DNA from: Bacteroidota bacterium
Lineage (GTDB): Bacteria > Bacteroidota > Ignavibacteria > Kapaibacteriales > NICIL-2
Length of the DNA stretch: 64,000 bases
Assembly (NCBI GenBank): GCA_019695345.1
Contig: JAIBAE010000006.1
Coordinates: forward strand, 45,798-109,797
Direction: 5' to 3'
Position 1 is the first letter of the stretch. Every line of letters begins with the position of its first letter. A program made the translations under genes and the position numbers. The notes under the pieces are model-generated. The model saw only the letters and a program-made list of their open reading frames with translations, was not told the origin of the DNA and searched no databases. Below are positions 19,101 through 26,345 of the stretch, piece after piece.

Positions 19101-19454
19101 AACAGGCGCAATGCCGGATATAGAAGCAATTACTTTCTCAATAATATATAAACTTGCTGTAACATCATCTGTAGTTAATAACTCACGTTCCTTATAGCGT
19201 GGTGAGGTAATGATGCGGACTTTGTTTAGTTGTAAGGCAACGTCATTGGGTACGTTAAACTTATCGCAAACATACATTTGCTTCCCGTATAACGATGTAA
19301 AAAACTGTAACTCATCTTCGGTAAGAAATGTATACAGTTCTCTAAGCAAACCGCGTATTTCAGCACATGCTTTTTTTGTTGAAGTTGTTGACAGATTCCC
19401 ATTCACTCTTTGAATCTGTTCGTACAGATATGTTGTTTTTGCAAGGTTTAGCAT
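16128..19454 (-). CDS. Dna2-like fusion of RecB/Cas4 nuclease and SF1 helicase
   Basis: 1108 aa. The N-terminal half ends in a PD-(D/E)xK nuclease domain: YGLQGRLDVLLEF and TVIELKSG (about residues 345-373). A DNA2/NAM7-type superfamily 1B helicase follows: Walker A LLQGPPGTGKTS (about 705-716), Walker B AIVDEASQ (about 820), GDEKQLPAVV, ERYQGSERDIIIISC and NVALTRARQQCIILG. Role is probably DNA end processing or replication-fork repair, as for Dna2; the partner ruvC is coupled to it by a 4 bp overlap. I do not see the Cys cluster that holds Fe-S in eukaryotic Dna2, so the nuclease may be of the cluster-free type. The first 330 residues show no motif I recognise. Confidence 0.82.
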   Translation of the reverse strand: MLNLAKTTYLYEQIQRVNGNLSTTSTKKACAEIRGLLRELYTFLTEDELQFFTSLYGKQMYVCDKFNVPNDVALQLNKVRIITSPRYKERELLTTDDVTASLYIIEKVIASISGIAPVVPLLQQSLPIRFTTNVFSESSEILHLVRGIIKGIGTLEEIEFNNNARKHCAIEIESDELGLLTIHLWDDHTQQATHFWIGAALHVFEVKRSKGREQQYSTTKDSLLVLEPDVLLDVTSVAECFQNNTYEPLLYFIQKFTKSTTSKAMVVGSIINYALDEYLSNPDIEFEVMFNNALRIKPLTSLVGLSGETQVIDEVKKGVREQVERLQTILEELTYDKLSTEPSFISPLYGLQGRLDVLLEFDSSPYRKTVIELKSGSAPQPSYGYSTNNNATIISSGMWTNHLAQVTGYNLLLDSAFPQRTGDSQVLYSKTSVFPLRNAPNIHSLKQSVLAVRNAIVFYEHQLTERKFGFLQQLHPQKIAMPTFKVQDALAFSALYSKLTVQERLYVQAFISFLQREQIAQRVGSDVSNGYAALWLESQQEKEERFAVLSGLVLDETQSDFNTLHLRFTFSEFTQENSVFRIGDIAIVYPDVHDEEDEVYHGQIIKCSVREITETHVCVSVRNKQLHKDIFYSSEHWCIEPDYVETSYNNIYSSLFDVFELPEQEKSIRLGLSEPRKTSSIHEFDSSVTPEQQILLNKALSANDYFLLQGPPGTGKTSVMLKNLVAKLYNTQDECILLTAFTNRAVDEICSSIKRIIQGIEFIRLGSKENTIHHDVLLQTIAEKNEFSTLQDTISSCRVFVGTLSYLHTNPELFALKKFTTAIVDEASQILEPMLVGLLANVKRFILIGDEKQLPAVVTQKERGCKVQHEHLDALGINDLRTSYFERLLRICQQQNWTDSFGMLSKQGRMHKEIQEYCNIEYYNNKLTPLNQWQVLSFDETAFDKRMIFIPTEKESGRKFHSQEAALCARLATMLANRLGDSFTNQSIGIITPFRAQIREISIALPNDIRPLISIDTVERYQGSERDIIIISCAVNHVSQLQSVQSLADFDGVIVDRKLNVALTRARQQCIILGVEEVLEQSLQYCKLINHIKSNDGYITVQDLEDVL

Positions 19455-19482
19455 AACATGAAATTAGTTCAAACGAAGTTAC

Positions 19483-19513
19483 ATAAAAAAAGACCACAGG
19501 ATGTGTGGTCTTT
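19483..19513 (-). terminator. Intrinsic terminator (minus strand) after recJ
   Basis: On the minus strand AAAGACCACA, loop of 5, TGTGGTCTTT and a run of seven T. Perfect 10 bp stem. It separates recJ from the Dna2-like gene. Confidence 0.85.
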
Positions 19514-19533
19514 AGTAAATAGTTTACAAATAA

Positions 19534-19602
19534 TTTTTGCTGTCGCGGGATGGCACCGAACGTTGCAGTCTTTACTAACACTGCTTTGCCAAAGAGAAAC
19601 AC
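19534..19602 (+). repeat. Family A intergenic repeat, copy 7
   Basis: TTTTTGCTGTCGC, core GATGGCACCGAAC, distal TTTGCCAAAGAGAAAC. TGGCA pairs with TGCCA, a further compensated variant. It lies 80 bp upstream of the Dna2-like gene and faces copy 8. Confidence 0.7.
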
Positions 19603-19641
19603 CCACAATGTAACAACGATTACGTTCAGGTTGTTGCAGAA

Positions 19642-19711
19642 GTTACCTTCTGGCAAATGGTTGGGTAGTTTAATAATTGAGGTTATGTGCCGTCATGCGT
19701 TAGCAGAAAGC
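19642..19711 (-). repeat. Family A intergenic repeat, copy 8
   Basis: On the minus strand: CTTTCTGCTAACGCATGAC then GGCACATAAC, distal TTTGCCAGAAGGTAAC. GGCA pairs with TGCC. It starts 25 bp after the recJ stop on the same strand. With copy 7 it forms a head-to-head pair whose distal arms face each other. Confidence 0.7.
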
Positions 19712-19735
19712 GATTATCCATAAATACTCTATCAA

Positions 19736-21463
19736 TTACAATTTACCATTTACATTAGTTGTGTCAGTATCCGGCTTAATGTCTTTAATCCGTAACTGAG
19801 GAGCTGTGTTGCCGTTGTACGTGTTTTCTTCTAATGTATACACCACCGAGAATGGCTTACCACTTGTTGCAATTCCCATCTTGTTGCCAAGGTTAAAACC
19901 AATAGCATCAATAATAAAGTTCGACTGCAATGCACGGAATTTAAGATGATTATTCCCGACTATCTTTACACCATTAGCACTAACCACACCTTCGGTTACA
20001 AACACCGGTTTATGGTTGCTGAACCCGAACGGCGCAAAGCGTTTTAACTTGTCGAAAAATGTTGGCGATAACTCGTTAAGTGGTAACGGTGCGTCAATTA
20101 AAATTTCCGGTACAAGCATGTCATCGGTTATCTGTTGGCGTGCCACATCATCAAGCATCTCACGGAGCGTATCAACATTTTCTTCCGGTAAAGAAAGACC
20201 GGCTGCGTGTTTATGTCCGCCAAACTCGTGCAACAAAAACTCGCATTGCTTTAAAGCAGAATGGATGTCAAATTCTTTGATGCTTCTTGCTGAGCCTTTT
20301 GCATAGCCGTCTACCGTTGTAAGCATAACGGTAGGGAGGTGATACTTCTCCACCAAACGTGATGCTACTATACCGATAACGCCTGCATGCCAATCGCGTG
20401 AGTGTAACACAAGCGACCTGCGTTTACCACCTTCTAACAATTTTTCAGCAACGCGAAATGCTTGGTCGAACGTGTATTCATCAAGTGTACGGCGTTTGCG
20501 GTTTTCTTGTTCTAATTCTTGTGCAATATGATATGCCGCAACTTCATCGGACTGTATCATCATTTCAACCGCACGTTTTGCATCGCCAATTCTACCGGCA
20601 GCGTTAATTCGTGGAGCTAAACCAAAAATAACCGATGACGTAGTAAGATTGCCCCAATCCAAATTAGCACAGTCAATCAGACTCTTAAATCCGGGACGAG
20701 GAAATGTATTCAACAACTGCAAACCATAATGTACTAAGATTCTATTTTCGCCAATCAACGGCACAATGTCTGCCGCTGATGCAATTGCCACATAATCTAA
20801 ATAGGCGTATGCACGTTCAGGTTCGCCGCGATTAGCACATATTGCCTGAATAAGTTTGAATGCTACGCCACATGCCGCTAACGATTTAAAAGGATATGGA
20901 CATCCCGGTTTAATGGGATCTAGAATTGCATGTGCATTGGGTAAAGTATCACCCGGTTCGTGGTGGTCGCACACCAGAACTTCCATGCCATTAGCATTAG
21001 CGTAATCAATTACTTCGTTTGAGGTAATACCGCAATCAACGGTAATTAGGAGAGTAGCATCTACCGAACGAGCTTTATTGATACTGGCTTCCGATAAGCC
21101 GTATCCTTCCGTCATGCGGTCAGGGATGTAATATTGTGCACTTGCCCCAATCTCTCGCAAGAATTGAAGCGTCATCGCCGTGGAAGATGTACCATCAACA
21201 TCGTAATCGCCATGAATCCAAATGGTTTCCTTATTCTTTACAGCACGCTCAATACAGCTAACCGCTTTCTCCATGCCATCCATAATAAATGGGTCATGGA
21301 GAGCATGAAGCTCGGGTGTAAAGAAACCACGTGCATCGGTTTCCGAGTGTAATCCACGTGAGGCAAGCACCCGTGCAAGACTTTTCGGAACCCGTAGCTG
21401 GTCGGTTAATTGTTGAATAATATTATCATCAGGCGATTCACGAAATACCCAGCGATAATTCAC
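19736..21463 (-). CDS. recJ: Single-stranded-DNA exonuclease RecJ
   Basis: 5'-3' ssDNA exonuclease for recombination and mismatch repair, 575 aa. DHH phosphoesterase motifs are present: IHGDYDVDGTSSTAM, ITVDCGI, CDHHEPGD and the DHHA1 region with FGGHKHAAGLSL. The start is GTG at 21463, with AAAGG about 8 bases before it. The C-terminal OB region ends in a short tail. It is followed on the same strand by the ruvC/Dna2 group but separated by a terminator and two family A repeats. Confidence 0.95.
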   Translation of the reverse strand: MNYRWVFRESPDDNIIQQLTDQLRVPKSLARVLASRGLHSETDARGFFTPELHALHDPFIMDGMEKAVSCIERAVKNKETIWIHGDYDVDGTSSTAMTLQFLREIGASAQYYIPDRMTEGYGLSEASINKARSVDATLLITVDCGITSNEVIDYANANGMEVLVCDHHEPGDTLPNAHAILDPIKPGCPYPFKSLAACGVAFKLIQAICANRGEPERAYAYLDYVAIASAADIVPLIGENRILVHYGLQLLNTFPRPGFKSLIDCANLDWGNLTTSSVIFGLAPRINAAGRIGDAKRAVEMMIQSDEVAAYHIAQELEQENRKRRTLDEYTFDQAFRVAEKLLEGGKRRSLVLHSRDWHAGVIGIVASRLVEKYHLPTVMLTTVDGYAKGSARSIKEFDIHSALKQCEFLLHEFGGHKHAAGLSLPEENVDTLREMLDDVARQQITDDMLVPEILIDAPLPLNELSPTFFDKLKRFAPFGFSNHKPVFVTEGVVSANGVKIVGNNHLKFRALQSNFIIDAIGFNLGNKMGIATSGKPFSVVYTLEENTYNGNTAPQLRIKDIKPDTDTTNVNGKL

Positions 21464-21686
21464 GTGAATACCTTTTTATTTGTTAACTGCGTTCAAAATA
21501 CGAATAAAAATGGGGAAGTGTGTAAAAAATCTTACATTTTTTTCATGCTTGTATCTATAAACGGTGGAAAACTTTCAGAAGAAATGGTAAAATCAATCAA
21601 TTTTTGATGTAACAAGATAAATTGGCTAAAATCTTGGAGTTACAACATCAATAAAGAATTAAGGTGAAAATGTAAGGTTTATACTT

Positions 21687-22082
21687 TTAGCGTTGGGTTG
21701 CTGAGATATGAATAATAGATTTATACTCATCTATTTCTTCTCTAAGGAGTTTGATGACATAACCCAACACAACTGTATCATCCAAATACCCTAAAAACGG
21801 TATGAAGTCCGGAGTTGCATCAACTGGAAGAATAAAATAGATAAGACCGCCTAAAATGATAGCCTTTGTTTTCCAGGCAAGTTTGTAATGTGGGTCGCGT
21901 AGCATTTGGTAAAGGAGCTTCACATTATTCAGCAAATCACGAAGACCGTGATTTCGGTCGTGACGTTCAACATGCTCCAATTTAGCGGGTAACTCCCGAA
22001 CAACGCGTTCTTCGTCATCAGGAGTTACCTTCGCAACTTTTTCATCAAGCAGTTTTTTCTCTTTTTTAGTAAGAAACCGCAT
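21687..22082 (-). CDS. DUF1232 (YkvA-type) small membrane protein
   Basis: 131 aa. The C-terminal half has the DUF1232 signature: AWKTKAIILGGLIYFILP, VDATPDFIPFLGYLDD, TVVLGYVIKLLREEI. The first 60 residues are charged and probably cytoplasmic, then one or two hydrophobic helices. The molecular role of the family is not known. The start codon lies 4 bp after the stop of the DUF3098 gene, so the two form an operon. Confidence 0.82.
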   Translation of the reverse strand: MRFLTKKEKKLLDEKVAKVTPDDEERVVRELPAKLEHVERHDRNHGLRDLLNNVKLLYQMLRDPHYKLAWKTKAIILGGLIYFILPVDATPDFIPFLGYLDDTVVLGYVIKLLREEIDEYKSIIHISATQR

Positions 22083-22085
22083 GTA

Positions 22086-22364
22086 TTAATCTTCTTTCTT
22101 TGGGAAGAGTTTAATAATAGCAAAAGGAATAATAACGCAGTAACCAAGAACTAACACCAATGGTGCAACAGATACTGCCAAAGGGTTATTCCAAGCTTCC
22201 TGATGTTTTTGTGGGTCATCGGTTATACCGGTTGCCATAAGCATATAACCAATAACGATAGTTACCAACCCTGCACCAAAAATGATAAAGTTCTGTTTGG
22301 TAAGCGGAAAATTCCATTCAACTTTTTTATTCGATGTTTTGGAAGTAGATACTTGTTTTGCCAT
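22086..22364 (-). CDS. DUF3098 two-TM protein
   Basis: 92 aa with a start at 22364 (MAKQVSTSKT); an upstream ATG at 22418 would add an unlikely leader. A basic N-terminus, FPLTKQNFIIFGAGLVTIVIG (TM1), an NNPLAVSVAPLVLVLGYC segment (TM2) and a lysine-rich tail match the small DUF3098 proteins of Bacteroidota, of unknown function. In the family the FPLTKxN(Y/F) motif is the hallmark. It is the first gene of a two-gene unit with DUF1232. Confidence 0.72.
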   Translation of the reverse strand: MAKQVSTSKTSNKKVEWNFPLTKQNFIIFGAGLVTIVIGYMLMATGITDDPQKHQEAWNNPLAVSVAPLVLVLGYCVIIPFAIIKLFPKKED

Positions 22365-22474
22365 AAAGGTACCAATTGAAAAAATGATTACGCGAAAATA
22401 GTCAAACGTGTGTACCAAGCAAAGAACGAATTCATCTATTAACGTTATTTAAGAAAAGCTGGAATAAATTCATT

Positions 22475-22545
22475 GGTTCCGTCTATTGACGTAGCAACCC
22501 TTGTGCGCCGTCACACGGGCGGGACAAATCGTTGCAGCGGCGCGA
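22475..22545 (+). repeat. Family B GC-rich intergenic repeat, copy 1
   Basis: Starts GGTTCCGTC, continues AGCAACCC, GCGCCGTCACACGGGCGGGA and ends GTTGCAGCGGCGCGA. GCGCCG pairs with CGGCGC (6 bp). It is GC-rich against an AT-rich background and lies upstream of the DUF3098 gene. Confidence 0.7.
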
Positions 22546-22561
22546 ATATTCTGTTTAAAAA

Positions 22562-22632
22562 GCGATGCAAAAGGGCTGGCTCGCACCGGGTTAGCGCGCT
22601 AGAGTTTCGCATCGGCAGAAGCGGGGAACACC
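22562..22632 (-). repeat. Family B GC-rich intergenic repeat, copy 2
   Basis: On the minus strand: TGTTCCCC, CTGCCGATGCGAA, TAGCGCGCTAACCCGG, GTGCGAGCC, ending GCATCGC. It faces copy 1 with 16 bp between them and abuts the stop of the GH113-like gene. Confidence 0.65.
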
Positions 22633-22633
22633 A

Positions 22634-23782
22634 TCAACTTCCTTGTTGATAATAAATTTTGAGAGTACGCGCAGCCATTTTGTTTTTAACCGTAAAATTG
22701 GTTGATTCGTTTTGTGAGGGAACACTTTCCCAATTCCACCAAAAAAATCCAATGAACCAAGGTTTGTTGTTCAATGCTTCAATCATAATTGAATAATACA
22801 TATGCTGAGTGAATTCATCGGCAATGGCATCGGAGGCGAGCCCGCGTTGGAAATCCCAAGGCTTTGCAGTTGCTCCCAACACCGATGGACAACCACACTC
22901 CGCAAAGATTACCTGTTTGTTTGTAGTGAAGCTCACGTTCTGTACCTGCTGAACAAACGGTGCAATAGCTTTGAGTCCGGCACGCAAACTTGGAGTGTTA
23001 TCACTGGTTGACTGCGTAAGAGGGTAATAGCAATCGATTCCAATGTAATCCAGATAACTCCAAAATTGTACTTGTTGGAACTCCGGTTGTGAAATGCTGA
23101 GTTGAGAATTGCCACTCCAGTTGGCGCAGTATGTAATTTCGCCGTGATACACAGAACGTACTTCTGTAATCAGGTCAATCCAATTGTTCGTATTAGCTGT
23201 AGTTGTTGCGGCAATTAATTCACAACCAATAGAGAATAGTTCACAGTGAAGTTCTTCTGCTAACTTGGCATAATGTACAATCATTGCTTTATAATTACGA
23301 AACCATACACCATCTGCGTCAGGTTGTATACACCCGCGCCAGGCACCGGTTATAGGGTCAACATTTGGTTTTAGAAATACCTTCATGTTGTGCGCCCTTG
23401 CATCGGCTACGGCAATGCGAATGTCTTCATCGGTTGAAGTGGTTGTGGTTGCATAGATTTCTGTGGAGGTGCAAGTGTCTTGAAACAGGAAGATATTGAG
23501 TGCTACAAAATCACTGCCTGTTTGTTGTGATAACTCAGATAGGGCATTATTAGCAACACCCATCTCAAAACCATGTTCGTTAAACGAAGTATAGGAATAA
23601 CCTTTCATAGACGGCGGAGTTAGTGGTTGTGGCTCGGGAGATAATTCTCCACAAGAACTGATGAAAGTAACTACGATTAAACTAAATATGTATATCCAAA
23701 AATAACCGAATTTCAACTTCGCTGTAAGTTGATTATTCCGCGTTTCATAAATTGCAGTATGTAGTAACCTCGAATAATTCAT
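22634..23782 (-). CDS. Lipoprotein with GH113-like TIM-barrel glycoside hydrolase domain
   Basis: 382 aa. The lipobox TFISSC follows a hydrophobic segment at about residues 27-41. The rest resembles family GH113 (beta-mannanase type): MKGYSYTSFNEHGFE, a GSDFVALNIFLF strand, MKVFLKPNVDP, GCELIAATT with the likely acid/base Glu, YIGIDCYYPL, and IFAECGCPS with the likely nucleophile Glu, then GFFWWNWE. The substrate is probably beta-mannan or a related glycan; this is from the family. The ATG at 23782 lies only 14 bp from the divergent SBP start; a TTG at 23716 would give a cleaner signal peptide (MKFGYFWIYIF). Start uncertain. Confidence 0.75.
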   Translation of the reverse strand: MNYSRLLHTAIYETRNNQLTAKLKFGYFWIYIFSLIVVTFISSCGELSPEPQPLTPPSMKGYSYTSFNEHGFEMGVANNALSELSQQTGSDFVALNIFLFQDTCTSTEIYATTTTSTDEDIRIAVADARAHNMKVFLKPNVDPITGAWRGCIQPDADGVWFRNYKAMIVHYAKLAEELHCELFSIGCELIAATTTANTNNWIDLITEVRSVYHGEITYCANWSGNSQLSISQPEFQQVQFWSYLDYIGIDCYYPLTQSTSDNTPSLRAGLKAIAPFVQQVQNVSFTTNKQVIFAECGCPSVLGATAKPWDFQRGLASDAIADEFTQHMYYSIMIEALNNKPWFIGFFWWNWESVPSQNESTNFTVKNKMAARTLKIYYQQGS

Positions 23783-23796
23783 TTACAACACACTTT

Positions 23797-25491
23797 ATGA
23801 AAAAGAATGTTCTTTTGGTGATATTGATACTTTCTGCTTTCTCGCTTTCGTGCAGCAGGAAGAAAGGGAATATGATTTATATTCACGAGCTATCAGATTT
23901 TCAGGGACTTAACCCGTACACAACGAGTGATGCAAGTGCGTCGTCCATGTTTAAGAAAATCTTTGATGGCTTGCTTGAACAAGATTACGAAACTTCTGAG
24001 TTATATCCATCAGTTGCCGAGGCACTACCTAAAGTTTCCGATGACCATTTAAGTTACACCTTTACCATCAAAAAGAACGTTAAGTTCTCCGACGGACACG
24101 CACTGACCTCTAAAGATGTTCTTTTCAGTTTTAAAGCCCTCAAGAATCCTTTGATTATTGATGCCGCGCCAAACCGAACGTATGTAGATGACGTTGCAGA
24201 TGTTCTTACACCTGATGATTATACCGTTGAGATAAAAATGAAAAAGCCATACTTTATGGCGATGTTTCAACTAGGCGATGTACGTCTATTACCAAAACAT
24301 GTGCTTGACCCAAATAACTTAACCGATAAATACACCATTGCCGAAACAAACGATACAACCGCAGTTGCAAGCAATGTAGCAATGAAACAATTTGCAGATT
24401 GGTTTAGTAAAGCCGAAATTAAACGTGACTCTAAGTATCTTGTAGGGTCTGGTCCATACATGATGGATGAATGGAAAACAGGCGAGTATGTTCGCTTTAA
24501 GAAAAATCCAAACTATTGGAATACAACCGATAAATGGCGCGAACAACAACCCGAAATGATTGTTGGTAAAATTATCAACGACCGTCAGGCGGCAATTACT
24601 GCACTCAAAAGCAAAGAGCTTGACTTTATGGAGTACGTGCCACCGCCAATGTATGATGAGCAAATTGATGTAGCCAAAGTTGACCACTTACAAAAAGAAC
24701 TCTCTGACCAATCTGTATATACGTACATTGGTTGGAATACAGCACGACCAATTTTTAGCGATAAGAAAGTCCGCCAGGCATTGAGCCACATGGTTGATAG
24801 AGATATGCTAATGAAAACAATTGTTCGTGGGTATGCAACCAAACAAAATTCACCTGTATATCAAAGCCGACCGGACTACGATAAAACCTTAACCGGATAC
24901 GAGTTCAATGCAGAGAAAGCTAAACAACTACTTACAGAAGCAGGTTGGGGCGACTCGGATGGAGACGGAATACTTGATAAAACTATCAACGGCGAAAACA
25001 AGAAGTTCGAGTTTTCGATAACCATTAATGCAGGGAACGAAGCACGCGAGAACATTTCTATTCTGGTATCTAATGAGCTTAAAAAACATGGTATTATTTG
25101 CCGTGTACAAAAGCTTGAGTGGAGTGTGTTTTTAGAGAATACACGTTCTCATAATTTTGATGCGTACATAGGTTCATGGGTGAATGATGCTATTCCAACA
25201 GATTTGTTCCAGTTGTGGCATTCATCGGCTGCTAAGAACAGCGGCTCGAATTATGTGAGCTTTATCAACAAACGTGCGGATGAACTTATGGAAGGAATGC
25301 GCTTGGAGTTTGATGATGCAAAACGTAATGCAATGTCCGTAGAGTTACAACGCATTATTTACGAAGAATCTCCGTACACATTTTTGTATTCTCCAAAATA
25401 TCCAAGTGTATATAACAAACGCCTTAAAAATGTAAAGTTTTATCCTGTACGCCCGGGGTATAACATTTGTAACTGGATGATTGAACAATAA
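23797..25491 (+). CDS. Oligopeptide/dipeptide ABC transporter substrate-binding lipoprotein
   Basis: 564 aa, SBP family 5 (DppA/OppA type). The ATG at 23797 gives signal peptide MKKNVLLVILILSAFSLSCS with a lipobox at the Cys. Domain I begins FQGLNPYTTSDASA; the family motif is KVSDDHLSYTFTIKKNVKFSDGHALTSKDVLFSF; later FSDKKVRQALSHMVDRD and GSGPYMMDEWKTGE. It should bind peptides or similar solutes outside the membrane, but no permease or ATPase gene is adjacent, so the transporter is encoded elsewhere or shared. The 3' UTR holds a family A repeat and a perfect terminator at 25572. Confidence 0.9.
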   Translation: MKKNVLLVILILSAFSLSCSRKKGNMIYIHELSDFQGLNPYTTSDASASSMFKKIFDGLLEQDYETSELYPSVAEALPKVSDDHLSYTFTIKKNVKFSDGHALTSKDVLFSFKALKNPLIIDAAPNRTYVDDVADVLTPDDYTVEIKMKKPYFMAMFQLGDVRLLPKHVLDPNNLTDKYTIAETNDTTAVASNVAMKQFADWFSKAEIKRDSKYLVGSGPYMMDEWKTGEYVRFKKNPNYWNTTDKWREQQPEMIVGKIINDRQAAITALKSKELDFMEYVPPPMYDEQIDVAKVDHLQKELSDQSVYTYIGWNTARPIFSDKKVRQALSHMVDRDMLMKTIVRGYATKQNSPVYQSRPDYDKTLTGYEFNAEKAKQLLTEAGWGDSDGDGILDKTINGENKKFEFSITINAGNEARENISILVSNELKKHGIICRVQKLEWSVFLENTRSHNFDAYIGSWVNDAIPTDLFQLWHSSAAKNSGSNYVSFINKRADELMEGMRLEFDDAKRNAMSVELQRIIYEESPYTFLYSPKYPSVYNKRLKNVKFYPVRPGYNICNWMIEQ

Positions 25492-25494
25492 TAA

Positions 25495-25555
25495 TTTGCT
25501 ATCGCAGTCCGCACCAAACCACAGGTTAGCACACTGTTGTGTTGCGGGAGAGAAC
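25495..25555 (+). repeat. Family A intergenic repeat, copy 9
   Basis: TTTGCTATCGCAGTCC then GCACCAAAC, distal TTGCGGGAGAGAAC. CCGCA pairs with TGCGG. It starts three bases after the stop of the SBP gene and lies before that gene's terminator, so it would be transcribed in the 3' UTR. Confidence 0.8.
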
Positions 25556-25571
25556 ATTACGGCAGAAGAGT

Positions 25572-25609
25572 ACGTCCACGTGAAGGTATTGTTTACGTGG
25601 ACGTTTTTT
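25572..25609 (+). terminator. Intrinsic terminator after SBP gene
   Basis: ACGTCCACGT, 13-nt loop, ACGTGGACGT and six T. Perfect 10 bp stem. Confidence 0.88.
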
Positions 25610-25694
25610 CCTGCAAGGTGAGGAACTTTGGAAGAAGCCAACCGGTACAGCTTGGAACAGAAAATAACATCACAGAATATTCAACGGAAGAACA

Positions 25695-26342
25695 ATGTTA
25701 CGCAGAGAATTAAAAGAACTTATCAGCACGGGCGAAAGTTCTACCGTTGAGTTTAAACGTAAGTTTACATCGCCGGTAAAAATTGCCAAAGAGATTGCTG
25801 CCTTTGCAAATACTCATGGTGGGTACTTAATACTTGGCGTTGATGATGACCGTACGATTATTGGTGTTACCAGCGAAAAAGAACAAATAGAATTGGTAAC
25901 AACAGCAGCAGAACATTACTTAGACCCACCGGTATATTGCGATGTTGAGATAATCAATTTTGATTGGCGAGAAGTAATTGTTATACACGTTCCGGCAAGT
26001 GACCATAAACCACATGTAATTATTAATGACCCCGACGCCGACCCGAAAGAAAAGCGTGCGTATATCCGGCATAATGATGAATCTGTTCTTGCAAGTAAAG
26101 AGATGTTGCGATTGATGTCGGGACTTAACGTCCATACCGCACCCATGACGTTACACATTGGTGATAGAGAAAAGCGACTCTTTGCCTACTTAGAAGAACA
26201 AGGAAAAATTACGGTGAATGAATTTGCCGATTTGGTAAACATTTCACGCAGAAGGGCATCACAAATACTTGTACGTTTAGTACGTGCGCAAGTATTGCAA
26301 ATGTTAACAGACAGACAAACGGAATATTTCGCATTGGTATAA
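25695..26342 (+). CDS. AlbA_2 (Schlafen-type) domain protein with C-terminal helix-turn-helix
   Basis: 215 aa. Residues about 10-140 form an AlbA_2/Schlafen domain: ESSTVEFKRKF, KEIAAFANTHGGYLILGVDDD and the late HVPASDHKPHV strand. In this family the EFK and NT.GG motifs mark the putative nucleic-acid-binding or nuclease pocket. Residues about 160-215 read as a winged helix (GKITVNEFADLVNISRRRA, SQILVRLVRAQVL). It probably acts as a DNA-binding regulator, but the target is unknown. It is joined to recQ with 3 bp between stop and start, so it may act with, or regulate, the helicase. Confidence 0.78.
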   Translation: MLRRELKELISTGESSTVEFKRKFTSPVKIAKEIAAFANTHGGYLILGVDDDRTIIGVTSEKEQIELVTTAAEHYLDPPVYCDVEIINFDWREVIVIHVPASDHKPHVIINDPDADPKEKRAYIRHNDESVLASKEMLRLMSGLNVHTAPMTLHIGDREKRLFAYLEEQGKITVNEFADLVNISRRRASQILVRLVRAQVLQMLTDRQTEYFALV

Positions 26343-26345
26343 AGT

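Noticed and set aside
21687..22364. Two small overlapping minus-strand genes as a toxin-antitoxin pair
   Set aside because: They match DUF1232 and DUF3098 membrane proteins; no toxin or DNA-binding antitoxin motif.
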